Source: JAWVFM01 sp963739355
Lineage (GTDB): Bacteria; Actinomycetota; Thermoleophilia; Solirubrobacterales; 70-9
Reading direction: 5' to 3'
Length of the DNA: 64,000 bases
NCBI GenBank assembly: GCA_963739355.1
Contig: CAVUAD010000005.1
Coordinates: forward strand, 1-64,000
Made by a program: the position numbers and the translations under genes. Below are positions 7,396-15,572 of the stretch, one piece after another. Position 1 is the first letter of the stretch. Each line of letters begins with the position of its first letter. Below the pieces are notes generated by a model. It worked only from the letters and a program-made list of their open reading frames with translations. It had not been told where the DNA came from and ran no database searches.

Positions 7396-8226
7396 ATGGG
7401 CATTCTCGACGACGCTATCCGCCAGCACCTGGAGCTCAAGCGGAGCCTGGGCGCCGATGACGACGAGCTGAAGCAGCTCGAGGACGAGGCGTTCGGGCCT
7501 CCGGCGCGGCCTGGCGATCCCGATTTCCCTGACTCCGAGGCCGCCACGGAGGGCGATGAGGCCGGTAACGGCGCGGGTCACTCGCCCGACGCGGAGGCGT
7601 CTGAGGCGCCGGAGGTCGAGGCATCGGAGGAGGAGTCCCCGGAGGCAGCGGCGCCGGAGGTCGAGGTACAGGAAGCGGAGCTGCCCGAGGACGACGCGCC
7701 GGAGGCCGAGGCACCGGAGACGGTGTCCGAGCAGGCCATCTTCGACCAGGTGACGGAGGAGGAGACGCTGGCGCCCGCGCCGCCGGCTTCGGAGCCTGTC
7801 GAGCCGAGCCAGGCGCCGGCGCCGCCGGCAGACGAGCCCCCGGCGGAGGCCCCCGCCGCAGAGGAGCCGCCCGCCGAGCCGGCCGCCCCCGAGGCTCCGG
7901 AAGAGGCCGCCCCGGCGGCAGCCGGACAGCCGGGCGAGCCCGATCTGGACCTCGACGAGCTGGACCTCGAGATCGAGGAGGCGGAGCTTCCTCCGCTCGA
8001 CCCGAACCCCCCGATCGAGAGCCTCGAGACGGTCGAGCACCAGGTCGAGCAGGACACCGCCGAGCACCCGCCGCCGCCCCAGACCGGGGAGCACGAGCAG
8101 GACGACGGCGAGAAGGACGAAGACGACGTCCTCGCCGACACGCCCGAGTTCCTGCGGGACGCCCCCGAGGACGACGATCTCTGGTTCGAGCAGGGCGAGC
8201 CGAAGGACTTCGACTTCGACGAGTAG
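7396..8226 (+). CDS. Acidic low-complexity protein with a short conserved N-terminus
   Basis: The 276-residue protein begins with a helical, ordered-looking segment (MGILDDAIRQHLELKRSLGA, then ELKQLEDEAFGP). It continues as a highly acidic Glu/Pro/Ala-rich, probably disordered tail of repeated EAPE/EVEAP-type units. It ends with a more conserved-looking TPEFLRDAPEDDDLWFEQ segment. The ATG at 7396 is chosen because the recognisable N-terminus starts there and the upstream part of the frame overlaps the GGDEF gene. No enzyme motif is present. The pattern of ordered ends and an acidic middle would suit an adaptor or chaperone-like scaffold, but its function is unknown. Its stop lies 4 bp from the converging glutamate dehydrogenase stop. 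Confidence 0.8.
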   Translation: MGILDDAIRQHLELKRSLGADDDELKQLEDEAFGPPARPGDPDFPDSEAATEGDEAGNGAGHSPDAEASEAPEVEASEEESPEAAAPEVEVQEAELPEDDAPEAEAPETVSEQAIFDQVTEEETLAPAPPASEPVEPSQAPAPPADEPPAEAPAAEEPPAEPAAPEAPEEAAPAAAGQPGEPDLDLDELDLEIEEAELPPLDPNPPIESLETVEHQVEQDTAEHPPPPQTGEHEQDDGEKDEDDVLADTPEFLRDAPEDDDLWFEQGEPKDFDFDE

Positions 8227-8230
8227 CGGG

Positions 8231-9604
8231 CTACCTGCTCGTGCTCACGTACCCGCGCAGCTTCGCCGCCTCGACGACCCGCTCGATCCCGACGAGGTAG
8301 GCCGACTCCCGCAGGTCGATGCCCTCCTCCTTGGCGCGCGAGGAGACCTCGCGGTAGGTGCGGCGCATGATCGTCCCCAGCTTGTCGTTCACGTCGCGCT
8401 CCTCCCAGCGGAAGTGCTGGAGGTTCTGGACCCACTCGAAGTAGGACACGACGACCCCGCCGGCGTTGGCCATGACGTCGGGGATGATGTAGACGTCCTT
8501 GTCGCGGAGGATCGCGTTGGCGGCGGGCGTGGTCGGGCTGTTCGCGCCCTCCACAAGCATCTTGCACTGGATCCTGTCGGCGTTGCCCTCGTGGATCATC
8601 CCGCCGAGCGCCGCCGGGATCAGCACGTCGCACGGCACCGCGATCAGGTCGTCCGGGTCGATGCTCTCGGCGCCGGGGAAGTCCGTGATGTGGTGGCCCT
8701 GCACGAGGAACTCGTGCAGGGCGTTCGCGTCGATGCCCGCGTCCGCGCGGATGGCGCCGTTCACGTCCGAGACCGCGACCATCCTCGCGCCAAGCTGCTG
8801 CATGATCCGCGCGGCCCAGGACCCGACGTTCCCGTATCCCTGCACGACGTAGGTGGTGTCGGCGGGGCTCAGCCCGAGCTGGGGAGCGGCCTCCCGGAAC
8901 ATGAAGACGGCGCCGCGGCCGGTGGCGGCCTCGCGTCCCAGGCTGCCCTCCAGTGCGATCGGCTTGCCCGTCACGATGGCCGGCGTGTGGCCGTGGAGCT
9001 TGCCGTACTCGTCCATCATCCAGGCCATCACCTGGGCGTTCGTGTTGACGTCCGGCGCCGGGATGTCGCGAGTGGGGCCGAGGATCTTCTCGATCTTGTC
9101 CATGAACGACCGCGCGATCTTCTGGAGCTCGTCCTGCTGCAGGTCGCCCGCGGGGCAGTTGACCCCACCCTTCGCGCCGCCGTACGGGATGCCCGCGACG
9201 GCGGTCTTCCAGGTCATGAGCGAGGCGAGCGCCCGCACCTCGTCCACGTCCACCTCGGGGTGGAAGCGAATGCCGCCCTTGTAGGGGCCGCGAGCGCCGT
9301 TGTGCTGGATGCGGTAGCCCGAGTAGACGTGGACCTTGCCGTCCGAGAGCTTGACCGGGATCTGCACGGTCACCTCCCGATACGGGGTCCAGAAGACGAC
9401 CCGGAGGTCGTCGGGAAGCTTCAGGTGATCAGCGGCGATTTCGAAGTAGTGGCGGACGATGTCGAGGTTCGACATCTCCGCGCGCTGACCGGGCTTGGAG
9501 CGGCCCTTGGTCTGAGCGTCGGCGTTGACCCGCTCGGTGGCCTCGGCGGACTTGTCGGTGCCCCGCCGCTCGCCGACCGCCTCCTCCATCTCCGTCTCGC
9601 TCAT
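8231..9604 (-). CDS. gdhA: Glutamate dehydrogenase (Glu/Leu/Phe/Val family)
   Basis: The 457-residue enzyme interconverts glutamate and 2-oxoglutarate plus ammonia. The substrate domain has GPYKGGIRFHPEV and the catalytic-lysine region GIPYGGAKGGV. The Rossmann domain carries VVQGYGNVGSWAA. The length without the first 43 residues fits the hexameric family, so the charged N-terminal extension may be real or the start may be the internal Met at residue 44. The acidic Asp at the end of the second Rossmann strand (VAVSDVNG) suggests NAD preference, an inference. It is monocistronic on the minus strand, upstream of an APH-fold gene read in the same direction. Confidence 0.95.
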   Translation of the reverse strand: MSETEMEEAVGERRGTDKSAEATERVNADAQTKGRSKPGQRAEMSNLDIVRHYFEIAADHLKLPDDLRVVFWTPYREVTVQIPVKLSDGKVHVYSGYRIQHNGARGPYKGGIRFHPEVDVDEVRALASLMTWKTAVAGIPYGGAKGGVNCPAGDLQQDELQKIARSFMDKIEKILGPTRDIPAPDVNTNAQVMAWMMDEYGKLHGHTPAIVTGKPIALEGSLGREAATGRGAVFMFREAAPQLGLSPADTTYVVQGYGNVGSWAARIMQQLGARMVAVSDVNGAIRADAGIDANALHEFLVQGHHITDFPGAESIDPDDLIAVPCDVLIPAALGGMIHEGNADRIQCKMLVEGANSPTTPAANAILRDKDVYIIPDVMANAGGVVVSYFEWVQNLQHFRWEERDVNDKLGTIMRRTYREVSSRAKEEGIDLRESAYLVGIERVVEAAKLRGYVSTSR

Positions 9605-9689
9605 CCGCGCTCCTTCGTGCCGGTTCCGCCGCGCATCCTCTCACAGGTGGGTTCGCGCACAGGTGGCCCGGATGTCGTGATGGACGCGC

Positions 9690-10463
9690 TCAGAGCAACC
9701 GGCGGAGGATGGCCGCGACGCCGCTGTCGACGCCGGCGTAGGCGCCGCGGATCACGGCCCACCAGCGCATGCGCCGCTGGTCGAGCCCGGCGTGCTCGAA
9801 GAGCTCGAGGCGCCGCTCGGCCAGCTTGCGGGAGACAATCCTCCCGGCGGGGTTCCAGAGGAACGGCGCCACGTCCCACTCACGCTCCCCGCGCATGGGC
9901 TTGGGGTCGATCGCGACCCAGCGGCCGCCGCCGGCGTCGAGGATGTTGTGGTGGTGGAGGTCGCCGTGGACGAGCGTGTCGCCGCCGACCTCGAGCGCGT
10001 CGTAGATCTCGTGGGCCAGCGTCATGAGCTCCGGGTCGCATTCGCCGGCACGCTCGGCCTCGTCGAGCCAGGTGGGGATGTAGTCGCCGATCCAGCGATA
10101 TGGCTCCGCCGCGGGGCGCCACAGTCGCCTCGCGACCCTGATGGCGATCACCGTGGCCTGGTCCTCGGGCAGCGCGGACAGGTCGCGCCCCGGGTTCGCC
10201 CGCTCGATCAGGACGGCGCGCCGGGTGGGATCGTGGCGAATGAGCTTGACCGCGCCGTCTCCCGACCAGCCCTCCAGCGCGTCGGGCTCGTGGTCGGACT
10301 CGTCGTCCAGCGCCTGGGTGACCTTCAGGACCGCGTCCTCGCCCGCCGGCGCTACGAACGCGTGGCGGGCCATGCTGAACCTCGGCCCGAGCTCGATGCC
10401 CCATTCCTCTGCGATGAGCGCTGCGGCATGCTCAAGCGAGACCGTGTCGTCGGTTCTGCTCAT
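9690..10463 (-). CDS. Aminoglycoside/hydroxyurea phosphotransferase-fold kinase
   Basis: The 257-residue protein has the APH kinase fold. VLKVT (around residue 46) supplies the ATP lysine, LVHGDLHHHNIL is the Brenner catalytic loop, and VAIDPKPMRGEREWDVAPFLWN is the metal-binding DxD-like motif with the following conserved Pro/Arg. This arrangement, with IDPKP in place of IDWED, is typical of the streptomycin/hydroxyurea-type (StrB-like) branch. Chromosomal members often have unknown substrates, so calling it a resistance gene is not justified. It lies upstream of and in line with gdhA on the minus strand, 85 bp away. Confidence 0.88.
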   Translation of the reverse strand: MSRTDDTVSLEHAAALIAEEWGIELGPRFSMARHAFVAPAGEDAVLKVTQALDDESDHEPDALEGWSGDGAVKLIRHDPTRRAVLIERANPGRDLSALPEDQATVIAIRVARRLWRPAAEPYRWIGDYIPTWLDEAERAGECDPELMTLAHEIYDALEVGGDTLVHGDLHHHNILDAGGGRWVAIDPKPMRGEREWDVAPFLWNPAGRIVSRKLAERRLELFEHAGLDQRRMRWWAVIRGAYAGVDSGVAAILRRLL

Positions 10464-10500
10464 GCGATTCCCATACCCACGGCCGCGGACCTAGAATCCA

Positions 10501-10534
10501 GAGCCACGGGCGATCGTAGAGCCACGGGCGATCG
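10501..10534. repeat. 16-bp tandem duplication upstream of tRNA-Ala(TGC)
   Basis: GAGCCACGGGCGATCG occurs at 10501-10516 and again at 10519-10534, two bases apart, immediately before the tRNA gene. The copies are identical. This is most simply a slippage duplication in the tRNA promoter region. Confidence 0.8.
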
Positions 10535-10543
10535 CCGGCGCCA

Positions 10544-10616
10544 GGGGCCATAGCTCAGTTGGTAGAGCGCGGCGTTTGCAACGCTGAGGTCGCCGGTTCG
10601 AGTCCGGCTGGCTCCA
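10544..10616 (+). tRNA. tRNA-Ala (anticodon TGC)
   Basis: A 73-nt cloverleaf has acceptor GGGGCCA/TGGCTCC with the G3:U70 alanine identity pair and discriminator A. The anticodon arm CGGCG-TTTGCAA-CGCTG gives anticodon TGC. The T-loop contains GGTTCGAGTCC. No CCA is encoded. Confidence 0.96.
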
Positions 10617-10636
10617 CTGCCTCACCCGCGGCTATG

Positions 10637-10828
10637 TCAGTCCTTCGGTCCCCGGATGACGGCGATGACGCCGAGCAGGATCATCCCGGCGATCGCGAGC
10701 GACAGGATCGCCAGCACGTCGATCTTGGTCGAGTAGTTGCCGCCGAGGACGGCGAGCGCGCTGCCGCCGAACAGGAAGACGAACAGGAGGCCGACGAGCA
10801 CGATCGCGCCGCGGACGTCCGGATCCAC
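10637..10828 (-). CDS. Small two-helix membrane protein
   Basis: The 63-residue protein has two hydrophobic stretches, about 8-28 (VLVGLLFVFLFGGSALAVL) and 37-58, joined by a short polar loop. It ends in a short charged tail (RGPKD). It starts with GTG 3 bp after the stop of the rhomboid gene, so it is probably the last gene of that run and could assist or stabilise the protease. No family was recognised. The glycine-rich first helix suggests helix packing. Confidence 0.7.
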   Translation of the reverse strand: MDPDVRGAIVLVGLLFVFLFGGSALAVLGGNYSTKIDVLAILSLAIAGMILLGVIAVIRGPKD

Positions 10829-10831
10829 GAG

Positions 10832-11698
10832 CTAGACCCACGCGGGAGGCGTCGCTGCCTCCACGCGCTTGCGGTCGGCGATGAGCTTGATCGCGGTGAG
10901 CCCGAAGACGAAGCCGCCGAGGTGCGCGACGTAGGCGATGCCCCCGCCGCCGTGGCTGGCCACCTGCCCCACCCCGGGTAAGAGCGCGTCGATCAGGAAC
11001 CAGATCGCGAGGACGATCAGGGCGGGGATCTCGATCAGGGTCACGAAGAACAGGAGAAAGACGAAGGTGAGCACACGGGCGCGCGGGTAGAGCAGCATGT
11101 ACGCCCCCAGCACGCCGGCGATCGCGCCGCTGGCGCCGAGCAGGGGGACGGCCGCCGAGGTGTCGATCACCGCGAAGGCGTAGACGGCGACGATACCGCT
11201 GAGCAGGTAGAAGAGCAGGAACTTCAGCCTCCCCACGGCGCTCTCGACGTTGTTGCCGAAGATCCAGAGGAAGAGCATGTTGAAGATGATGTGCAGCCAG
11301 CCCTCGTGGACGAACATCGAGGTGAACACGGTCTGCCACCAGGGCGGGCCGTCCATCTTCACGAAGGGCTGCCCCTGGCTGCCGAGGCTCTCGGCCTCGG
11401 CGTAGTCGCTCGATCCCTCGCAGACGATCCGGGCATGCAGGTCGCCCAAGGAGTCGTGCGTGGCGCCGAACGCGCACTCCGTCCCGGGGTTGGTGATGCG
11501 CGCCGGGATGGCCCCGCCCTCGACCTCCATCTGGTCCCTCGCGCTCACCCCGAGCCGTTCGAGCTGCGGGTTCGAGTTGGAGCTGTCCGATTTCCCGAGC
11601 TCGATGGCGAAGACAACGAAGTTGATCACGATCAGGAGCACCGTCACCAGCGGGAAGCGCAGGTTGCGGAGGTTGTCCTTCAGGGGGAGGAAGAACAC
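10832..11698 (-). CDS. Rhomboid intramembrane serine protease
   Basis: The 288-residue polytopic protein cleaves membrane substrates within the bilayer. The catalytic serine lies in GASGAIAG. The histidine partner is in VAHLGGFVFG of the last core helix, and HIIFN in an earlier helix carries the conserved His and Asn. An N-terminal helix (about 17-34) is followed by an extracytoplasmic loop of about 90 residues containing two Cys, longer than in minimal GlpG types. The GTG start lies 5 bp behind the PPOX gene stop. It belongs to the lipB-lipA-PPOX-rhomboid run, a transcriptional rather than an obvious functional link. Confidence 0.93.
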   Translation of the reverse strand: MFFLPLKDNLRNLRFPLVTVLLIVINFVVFAIELGKSDSSNSNPQLERLGVSARDQMEVEGGAIPARITNPGTECAFGATHDSLGDLHARIVCEGSSDYAEAESLGSQGQPFVKMDGPPWWQTVFTSMFVHEGWLHIIFNMLFLWIFGNNVESAVGRLKFLLFYLLSGIVAVYAFAVIDTSAAVPLLGASGAIAGVLGAYMLLYPRARVLTFVFLLFFVTLIEIPALIVLAIWFLIDALLPGVGQVASHGGGGIAYVAHLGGFVFGLTAIKLIADRKRVEAATPPAWV

Positions 11699-11703
11699 GG
11701 GGG

Positions 11704-12132
11704 CTAGTCGTCGACGTAGTCGAGGGCGACGAACCGGGCCGGCCGCAGCCGCACGAGCATCTCGCCCTCCACGGCGTTCCGCTTGCCGAAGCGCTCGGCG
11801 TTCTCCTCGCCCTCGTAGCGCGCCGCGATGCGCGTCGCCCAGATGAGCATCTCGTCGAGGTTCGTGGACAGCTCGACCTCGCCCTCGGCCATCACGTAGG
11901 CGTACGGCTGCTCCTCGAGGTCCACGCAGATCGCGGCGCGGCCGTCCCGGCGGAGCGCCCTGCCCTTGACCGTGTCGGCGGCCGTGGTGAAGACCAGGTC
12001 GTCGCCGTCGAGGACGAACCAGATGGGGACTACGTGAGGTCTGCCGTCCTTGCGGACCGTCGCCAGCTTCCCGGTGCGGGTGCCGTGTGCGAGGAACTCC
12101 CGCCGCTCGAGGTCGGACATCCGTCGGGCCAC
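11704..12132 (-). CDS. PPOX-class F420-dependent or flavin oxidoreductase
   Basis: The 142-residue protein has the split beta-barrel of the pyridoxamine-phosphate-oxidase-like family. GKLATVRKDGRPHVVPIWFVLDGDDL (broken by normal strand turns) and VKGRALRRDGRAAICVD are the usual cofactor-facing strands. Many actinobacterial members of this size use coenzyme F420, but FMN or heme binding cannot be excluded. Start choice is between GTG at 12132 and an in-frame ATG at 12120 (MSDLERREF), the latter looking like the family N-terminus. It follows lipA by 10 bp. Confidence 0.85.
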   Translation of the reverse strand: MARRMSDLERREFLAHGTRTGKLATVRKDGRPHVVPIWFVLDGDDLVFTTAADTVKGRALRRDGRAAICVDLEEQPYAYVMAEGEVELSTNLDEMLIWATRIAARYEGEENAERFGKRNAVEGEMLVRLRPARFVALDYVDD

Positions 12133-12142
12133 GCGCGAAAGC

Positions 12143-13099
12143 CTACGCGGCCCGGGACTCCTCGACCTCTCTTGCCGCCTCGTCCGCGTGGTAGGAGCTG
12201 CGCACCAGCGGCCCGGAGGCGACGGACTCGAAGCCCATCGCGCGGGCCTCGCGCTCCAGCGCCGCGAACTCGTCGGGGTGCCAGTAGCGGACGACCGGAA
12301 GGTGGTTCTCGGTGGGCCGCAGGTACTGGCCCACGGTGAGGATCTCGACGCCGTGGTCGCGAAGGATGCCGAAGGTCTCGATCATCTCCTCGAGCTCCTC
12401 GCCGAGCCCGACCATCAGCCCGGACTTGGTCGCGACCTCATCGCCGCCCATCTCCTTGGCAAGCTCGAGCACGCGGCAAGAGCGCATGAAGTCGGATCCG
12501 CGGCGCGCCTTCGGGTAGAGGCGCGGGACGGTCTCGACGTTGTGGTTGAAGACGTCGGGCCGCTCGTGGATGACCTTCGCCAGGGGCATCTCCTGGCCGC
12601 GGAAGTCGGGCGTGAGGATCTCCACCGTGCACTCGGGAGCCATCATCCGAATCGAGCGGATCACGCCGACGAAGGCGCTCGCGCCGTAGTCCGGCAGGTC
12701 GTCGCGGTCGACGGAAGTGATGACCGCGTGGCGCAGGCCCATCGCCTTGACCTGGCTTGCGACGCGCATCGGCTCCAGCGGGTCGTTCCACGTGGGAACG
12801 CCGGTCTGGACGTTGCAGAAGCCGCAGCGGCGGGTGCAGACGTCGCCCAGGATCATGAACGTCGCCGTGCCGCGCTCCCAGCACTCGCCGACGTTGGGGC
12901 AGTTGGCCTCCTCGCAGACGGTGTGGAGGTTGGACTCCTCGATCGTGGTCTTGAGGCGCCGGTAGGTCGGCCCGCCGGGCGCGGGCACCTTCAGCCAGGG
13001 CGGCTTGCGCTCGCGAAACGGGCGGCCCTCCGCGACGGCGTTGCCGCCCGGCTTGGCCCTGGACCGCGTCACGTGGATTCGCTCGGTCACGTCGCTCAC
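12143..13099 (-). CDS. lipA: Lipoyl synthase
   Basis: The 318-residue radical-SAM enzyme inserts two sulfurs into the octanoyl group on lipoyl domains. All three signature elements are present: the auxiliary-cluster motif CEEANCPNVGEC, the radical-SAM motif CTRRCGFC, and the C-terminal RSSY (VRSSYHADE). The GTG start overlaps the lipB stop as GTGA, so translation is coupled to lipB. The lipoate made here is needed by the bkd E2, AceF and the lipoyl domain on Lpd, all encoded in this window. Confidence 0.97.
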   Translation of the reverse strand: MSDVTERIHVTRSRAKPGGNAVAEGRPFRERKPPWLKVPAPGGPTYRRLKTTIEESNLHTVCEEANCPNVGECWERGTATFMILGDVCTRRCGFCNVQTGVPTWNDPLEPMRVASQVKAMGLRHAVITSVDRDDLPDYGASAFVGVIRSIRMMAPECTVEILTPDFRGQEMPLAKVIHERPDVFNHNVETVPRLYPKARRGSDFMRSCRVLELAKEMGGDEVATKSGLMVGLGEELEEMIETFGILRDHGVEILTVGQYLRPTENHLPVVRYWHPDEFAALEREARAMGFESVASGPLVRSSYHADEAAREVEESRAA

Positions 13100-13884
13100 C
13101 GTAGCGCCGCCGCGGTCTCGGCTTGCAGGGACGAAGAGTCTGGCACCCGGTCCACCAGCTCCGCGAGCGGGACGTCGACGAGCTCGCGCTCGTAGACCGC
13201 CCCGTAGCGCTCCCGGATCGCTGCGGCGAACGCGCCCATATCCTGCTCGGCGCCGCGCTCGCGCGAGACGGAGGTCATCCGGCAGTCGTCGATGCCGCAC
13301 GGCACGATCCACTCGAAGGGCTGGAGGTCGTTCGAGACGTTCACGGCGAAGCCGTGCGTGGTGACACCCTTGTTGACGTGCACGCCGATCGATCCGATCT
13401 TCCGATCCGAGCCGCCGCCGGGGGGTCCCTGCTCCACCCAGACGCCCGTGAGCCCCTCGATGCAGCGCGCCTCGATGCCGTACTCGGCGAGGGCGGTGAT
13501 CATCACGCTCTCGAGCCTTCGGACGTAGGCGACAACGTCAACACGCGCCACCTCCTCCGCTCCGCGTCCGGGGGTGTCGCGGTCGGTCATGGCATGGAGG
13601 TCGACGATGGGATAGCCGACCAGCTGGCCGGGGCCGTGGTAGGTGACCCGGCCGCCGCGGTCTGTCTCGCAGACCTCGATGCCCTGCATCCGGTACCAGT
13701 CCTCGCCCATCGGCAGCTCCGCCGCCTCGGTCCGGCGGCCCTTCGTGTAGACGGGATGGTGCTCCAAGAGGAGGAGGACGTCGGGAATGTCCCCCGCCTG
13801 CCGCGCGGCCTCGAGCGCCTTCTGCGCCCGCCGCGCCGGCTCGTATGGCACGAGCCCCGCATGGACCACCCAGGCGTCAGTCAT
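13096..13884 (-). CDS. lipB: Lipoyl(octanoyl) transferase
   Basis: The 262-residue enzyme moves octanoate from acyl carrier protein to lipoyl domains. RGGRVTYHGPGQLVGYPI is the family signature. The catalytic Lys (DRKIGSIGV) and Cys (IVPCGI) are both visible. The ATG at 13884 (MTDAWVVHAGL) is chosen over longer upstream frames because the family starts at this depth. It is the first gene of the run lipB-lipA-PPOX-rhomboid-small membrane protein. Confidence 0.96.
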   Translation of the reverse strand: MTDAWVVHAGLVPYEPARRAQKALEAARQAGDIPDVLLLLEHHPVYTKGRRTEAAELPMGEDWYRMQGIEVCETDRGGRVTYHGPGQLVGYPIVDLHAMTDRDTPGRGAEEVARVDVVAYVRRLESVMITALAEYGIEARCIEGLTGVWVEQGPPGGGSDRKIGSIGVHVNKGVTTHGFAVNVSNDLQPFEWIVPCGIDDCRMTSVSRERGAEQDMGAFAAAIRERYGAVYERELVDVPLAELVDRVPDSSSLQAETAAALR

Positions 13885-13972
13885 GAGGGAAGTGTCGCAG
13901 GGCGCCGTCGCCGGAAGAGGGATCTCGATCGCGCGATAGCCTGATGTCACTCGAACGGCAGGAGGTCCGCCG

Positions 13973-15445
13973 ATGCGCCGAAGAGACAACCGCGGCGGGG
14001 AGCCGGGAACGCTGCGGCAGGGTCGCCGGTCGGCGGGCGTCATCATCGGCGCCGCGAGTGTCGCCACCGTCGCGATGACCTCGTTCGGCGGCGCCGCTGC
14101 GCCGCTCGGCCGCGCGACGCTCACCGCTCGCGCCGGGCGGGGACAGCTGCCGTACGGGCAGTTCACCCGCGTCCGCGGGGTGCTGCGCGCTTCCGGGCCC
14201 GTCTCCAACCGGCAGGTGTCCCTCCAATCGGATGCCTATCCGTACGGACACTTCGGCTATCGCGCGACCTCGACGACCGGCTCGCGCGGCCGCTACGAGT
14301 TCCGCGTCCAGCCCGATCGCAACACGCGCTACCGTGTTGTCGTCGCCGATTCGCACCGAGTGCGCAGCGGCCCGGTGCGAGTGGTGGTCAGCGACGCCGC
14401 GCGCACGAAGGTGAAGGCGCTGCGCCTCGGACGCGTGCGGGTCACGATCACCGCGCGACACCCGAAGGACCTCCACTGGAGCGGCCACCGCGTGGACTGG
14501 TACGTCGGCCGGGACCGCTCCAGCCTCCACCGGGTCGCCGTCAACCGAAGCAGCAGGTTCGACGCCCAGGAGATCCGGATGAAGGCCGTGTTCCACATCC
14601 GGCGGGTGGGACACTTCCGCTTTGCGGCCTGCCTGGACGCGGCGTCGCGCCGGGCGCTCGGCCCACCCGGCAGCCATCCCCGCTGCGGCAGCCACCGGCT
14701 TCGAGGCGGCAGGCGAGCCGAGTACCAGGGGCGAGCCCACGCGCCGTTCGGCTTCCCCACTCGCCATGACGTGGCTGCCGCCAGGCACTACCTCGCGGGT
14801 CGCTCGGGTGTCACGTCCTTCGCCGTCGTCACCAGCGAGGGGCGGCTCTACGGCAGCAAAGTGAACGAGCAGTTCATCACGGCCAGCGTGGTCAAGGCGA
14901 TGCTGCTCGTGGGCTATCTCCGCAAGCTCGACCACGAGCGCCGCGACCTCGACGCCGACGACCGCTCGATCCTCGAACCGATGATCCACCTGTCCGACAA
15001 CGGCGCGGCGACCCGGGCGTATGACTTCGTCGGCGACTCCGGCCTCTACGCCGTCGCCAGGCGCGCCGGAATGCGCAACTTCTGGGTCCAGGGCTACTGG
15101 GGCAACGCGATGCTCACCGCGGCGGACCAGGCGCGCCTCTTCTTCGGCATCACGCGGCTCGTCCCGCACCGGTTCCGCCACTACGCGAAGCACCTGCTCA
15201 GCCACATCGTCGACTACGAGAGCTGGGGGATCCCGGCGGTCGCCAGGCCGCGCGGCTGGAAGGTCTACTTCAAGGGCGGCTGGCGAACGACCGACCGCGG
15301 CCGGCTCGTCCATCAGATCGGCCTCCTGCGCCGCCACGGCGAGCGGATCGCGATCGCGGTGATGACCGACGGCGACCCCTCGATGGGATACGGCATCGAC
15401 ACGATCCAGGGTGTGACTCGGAAGCTGACTCACGAGTCGCCGTAG
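13973..15445 (+). CDS. Secreted class A beta-lactamase/D,D-peptidase-fold protein
   Basis: The 490-residue protein has an N-terminal hydrophobic segment at about 21-42 (export signal or anchor), a basic beta-rich region at about 50-240, and a serine-hydrolase domain. Active-site motifs are SVVK (TASVVKAML), SDN (HLSDNGAA) and KGG (YFKGGW), in the order of class A enzymes. The Glu166-type omega-loop residue is not obvious, so beta-lactam hydrolysis is not implied; related exported proteins may act on peptidoglycan peptides or have no known substrate. The protein is very Arg/His-rich. It is transcribed away from lipB, 88 bp apart. Confidence 0.85.
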   Translation: MRRRDNRGGEPGTLRQGRRSAGVIIGAASVATVAMTSFGGAAAPLGRATLTARAGRGQLPYGQFTRVRGVLRASGPVSNRQVSLQSDAYPYGHFGYRATSTTGSRGRYEFRVQPDRNTRYRVVVADSHRVRSGPVRVVVSDAARTKVKALRLGRVRVTITARHPKDLHWSGHRVDWYVGRDRSSLHRVAVNRSSRFDAQEIRMKAVFHIRRVGHFRFAACLDAASRRALGPPGSHPRCGSHRLRGGRRAEYQGRAHAPFGFPTRHDVAAARHYLAGRSGVTSFAVVTSEGRLYGSKVNEQFITASVVKAMLLVGYLRKLDHERRDLDADDRSILEPMIHLSDNGAATRAYDFVGDSGLYAVARRAGMRNFWVQGYWGNAMLTAADQARLFFGITRLVPHRFRHYAKHLLSHIVDYESWGIPAVARPRGWKVYFKGGWRTTDRGRLVHQIGLLRRHGERIAIAVMTDGDPSMGYGIDTIQGVTRKLTHESP

Positions 15446-15506
15446 CACGCTGCGCTCAGGTGGCGGGTGTTGGTCACGCCGGCGAAAGGTGGCGGATGCG
15501 GGGGAC

Positions 15507-15572
15507 CCGTCGGTCGGACTTGACCGCTCCCGCAGCTTGGGCTCAGACCGTAGCCCCACGTCCGCCTGACGG
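15507..15572 (-). repeat. Dispersed split repeat, copy 1
   Basis: Two perfect 17-bp blocks (15507-15523 and 15556-15572) recur on the opposite strand at 37699-37715 and 37651-37667 in the same relative order, with 32- and 31-bp middles that are also similar. Here the repeat spans the end of the leucine dehydrogenase-like gene and supplies its GGPSGGRG-type tail. Motifs of the GGTGGCGGRTG type flank it: 15459-15470 is inverted at 15580-15591, and 15488-15502 is inverted at 15607-15621. Confidence 0.8.

Noticed and set aside
9690..10463. An acquired aminoglycoside resistance gene
   Set aside because: The APH fold is clear, but composition and context are chromosomal and the substrate cannot be inferred.
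13973..15445. A true beta-lactamase
   Set aside because: SxxK, SDN and KGG are present but the deacylating Glu is not evident and the protein has an extra basic domain.
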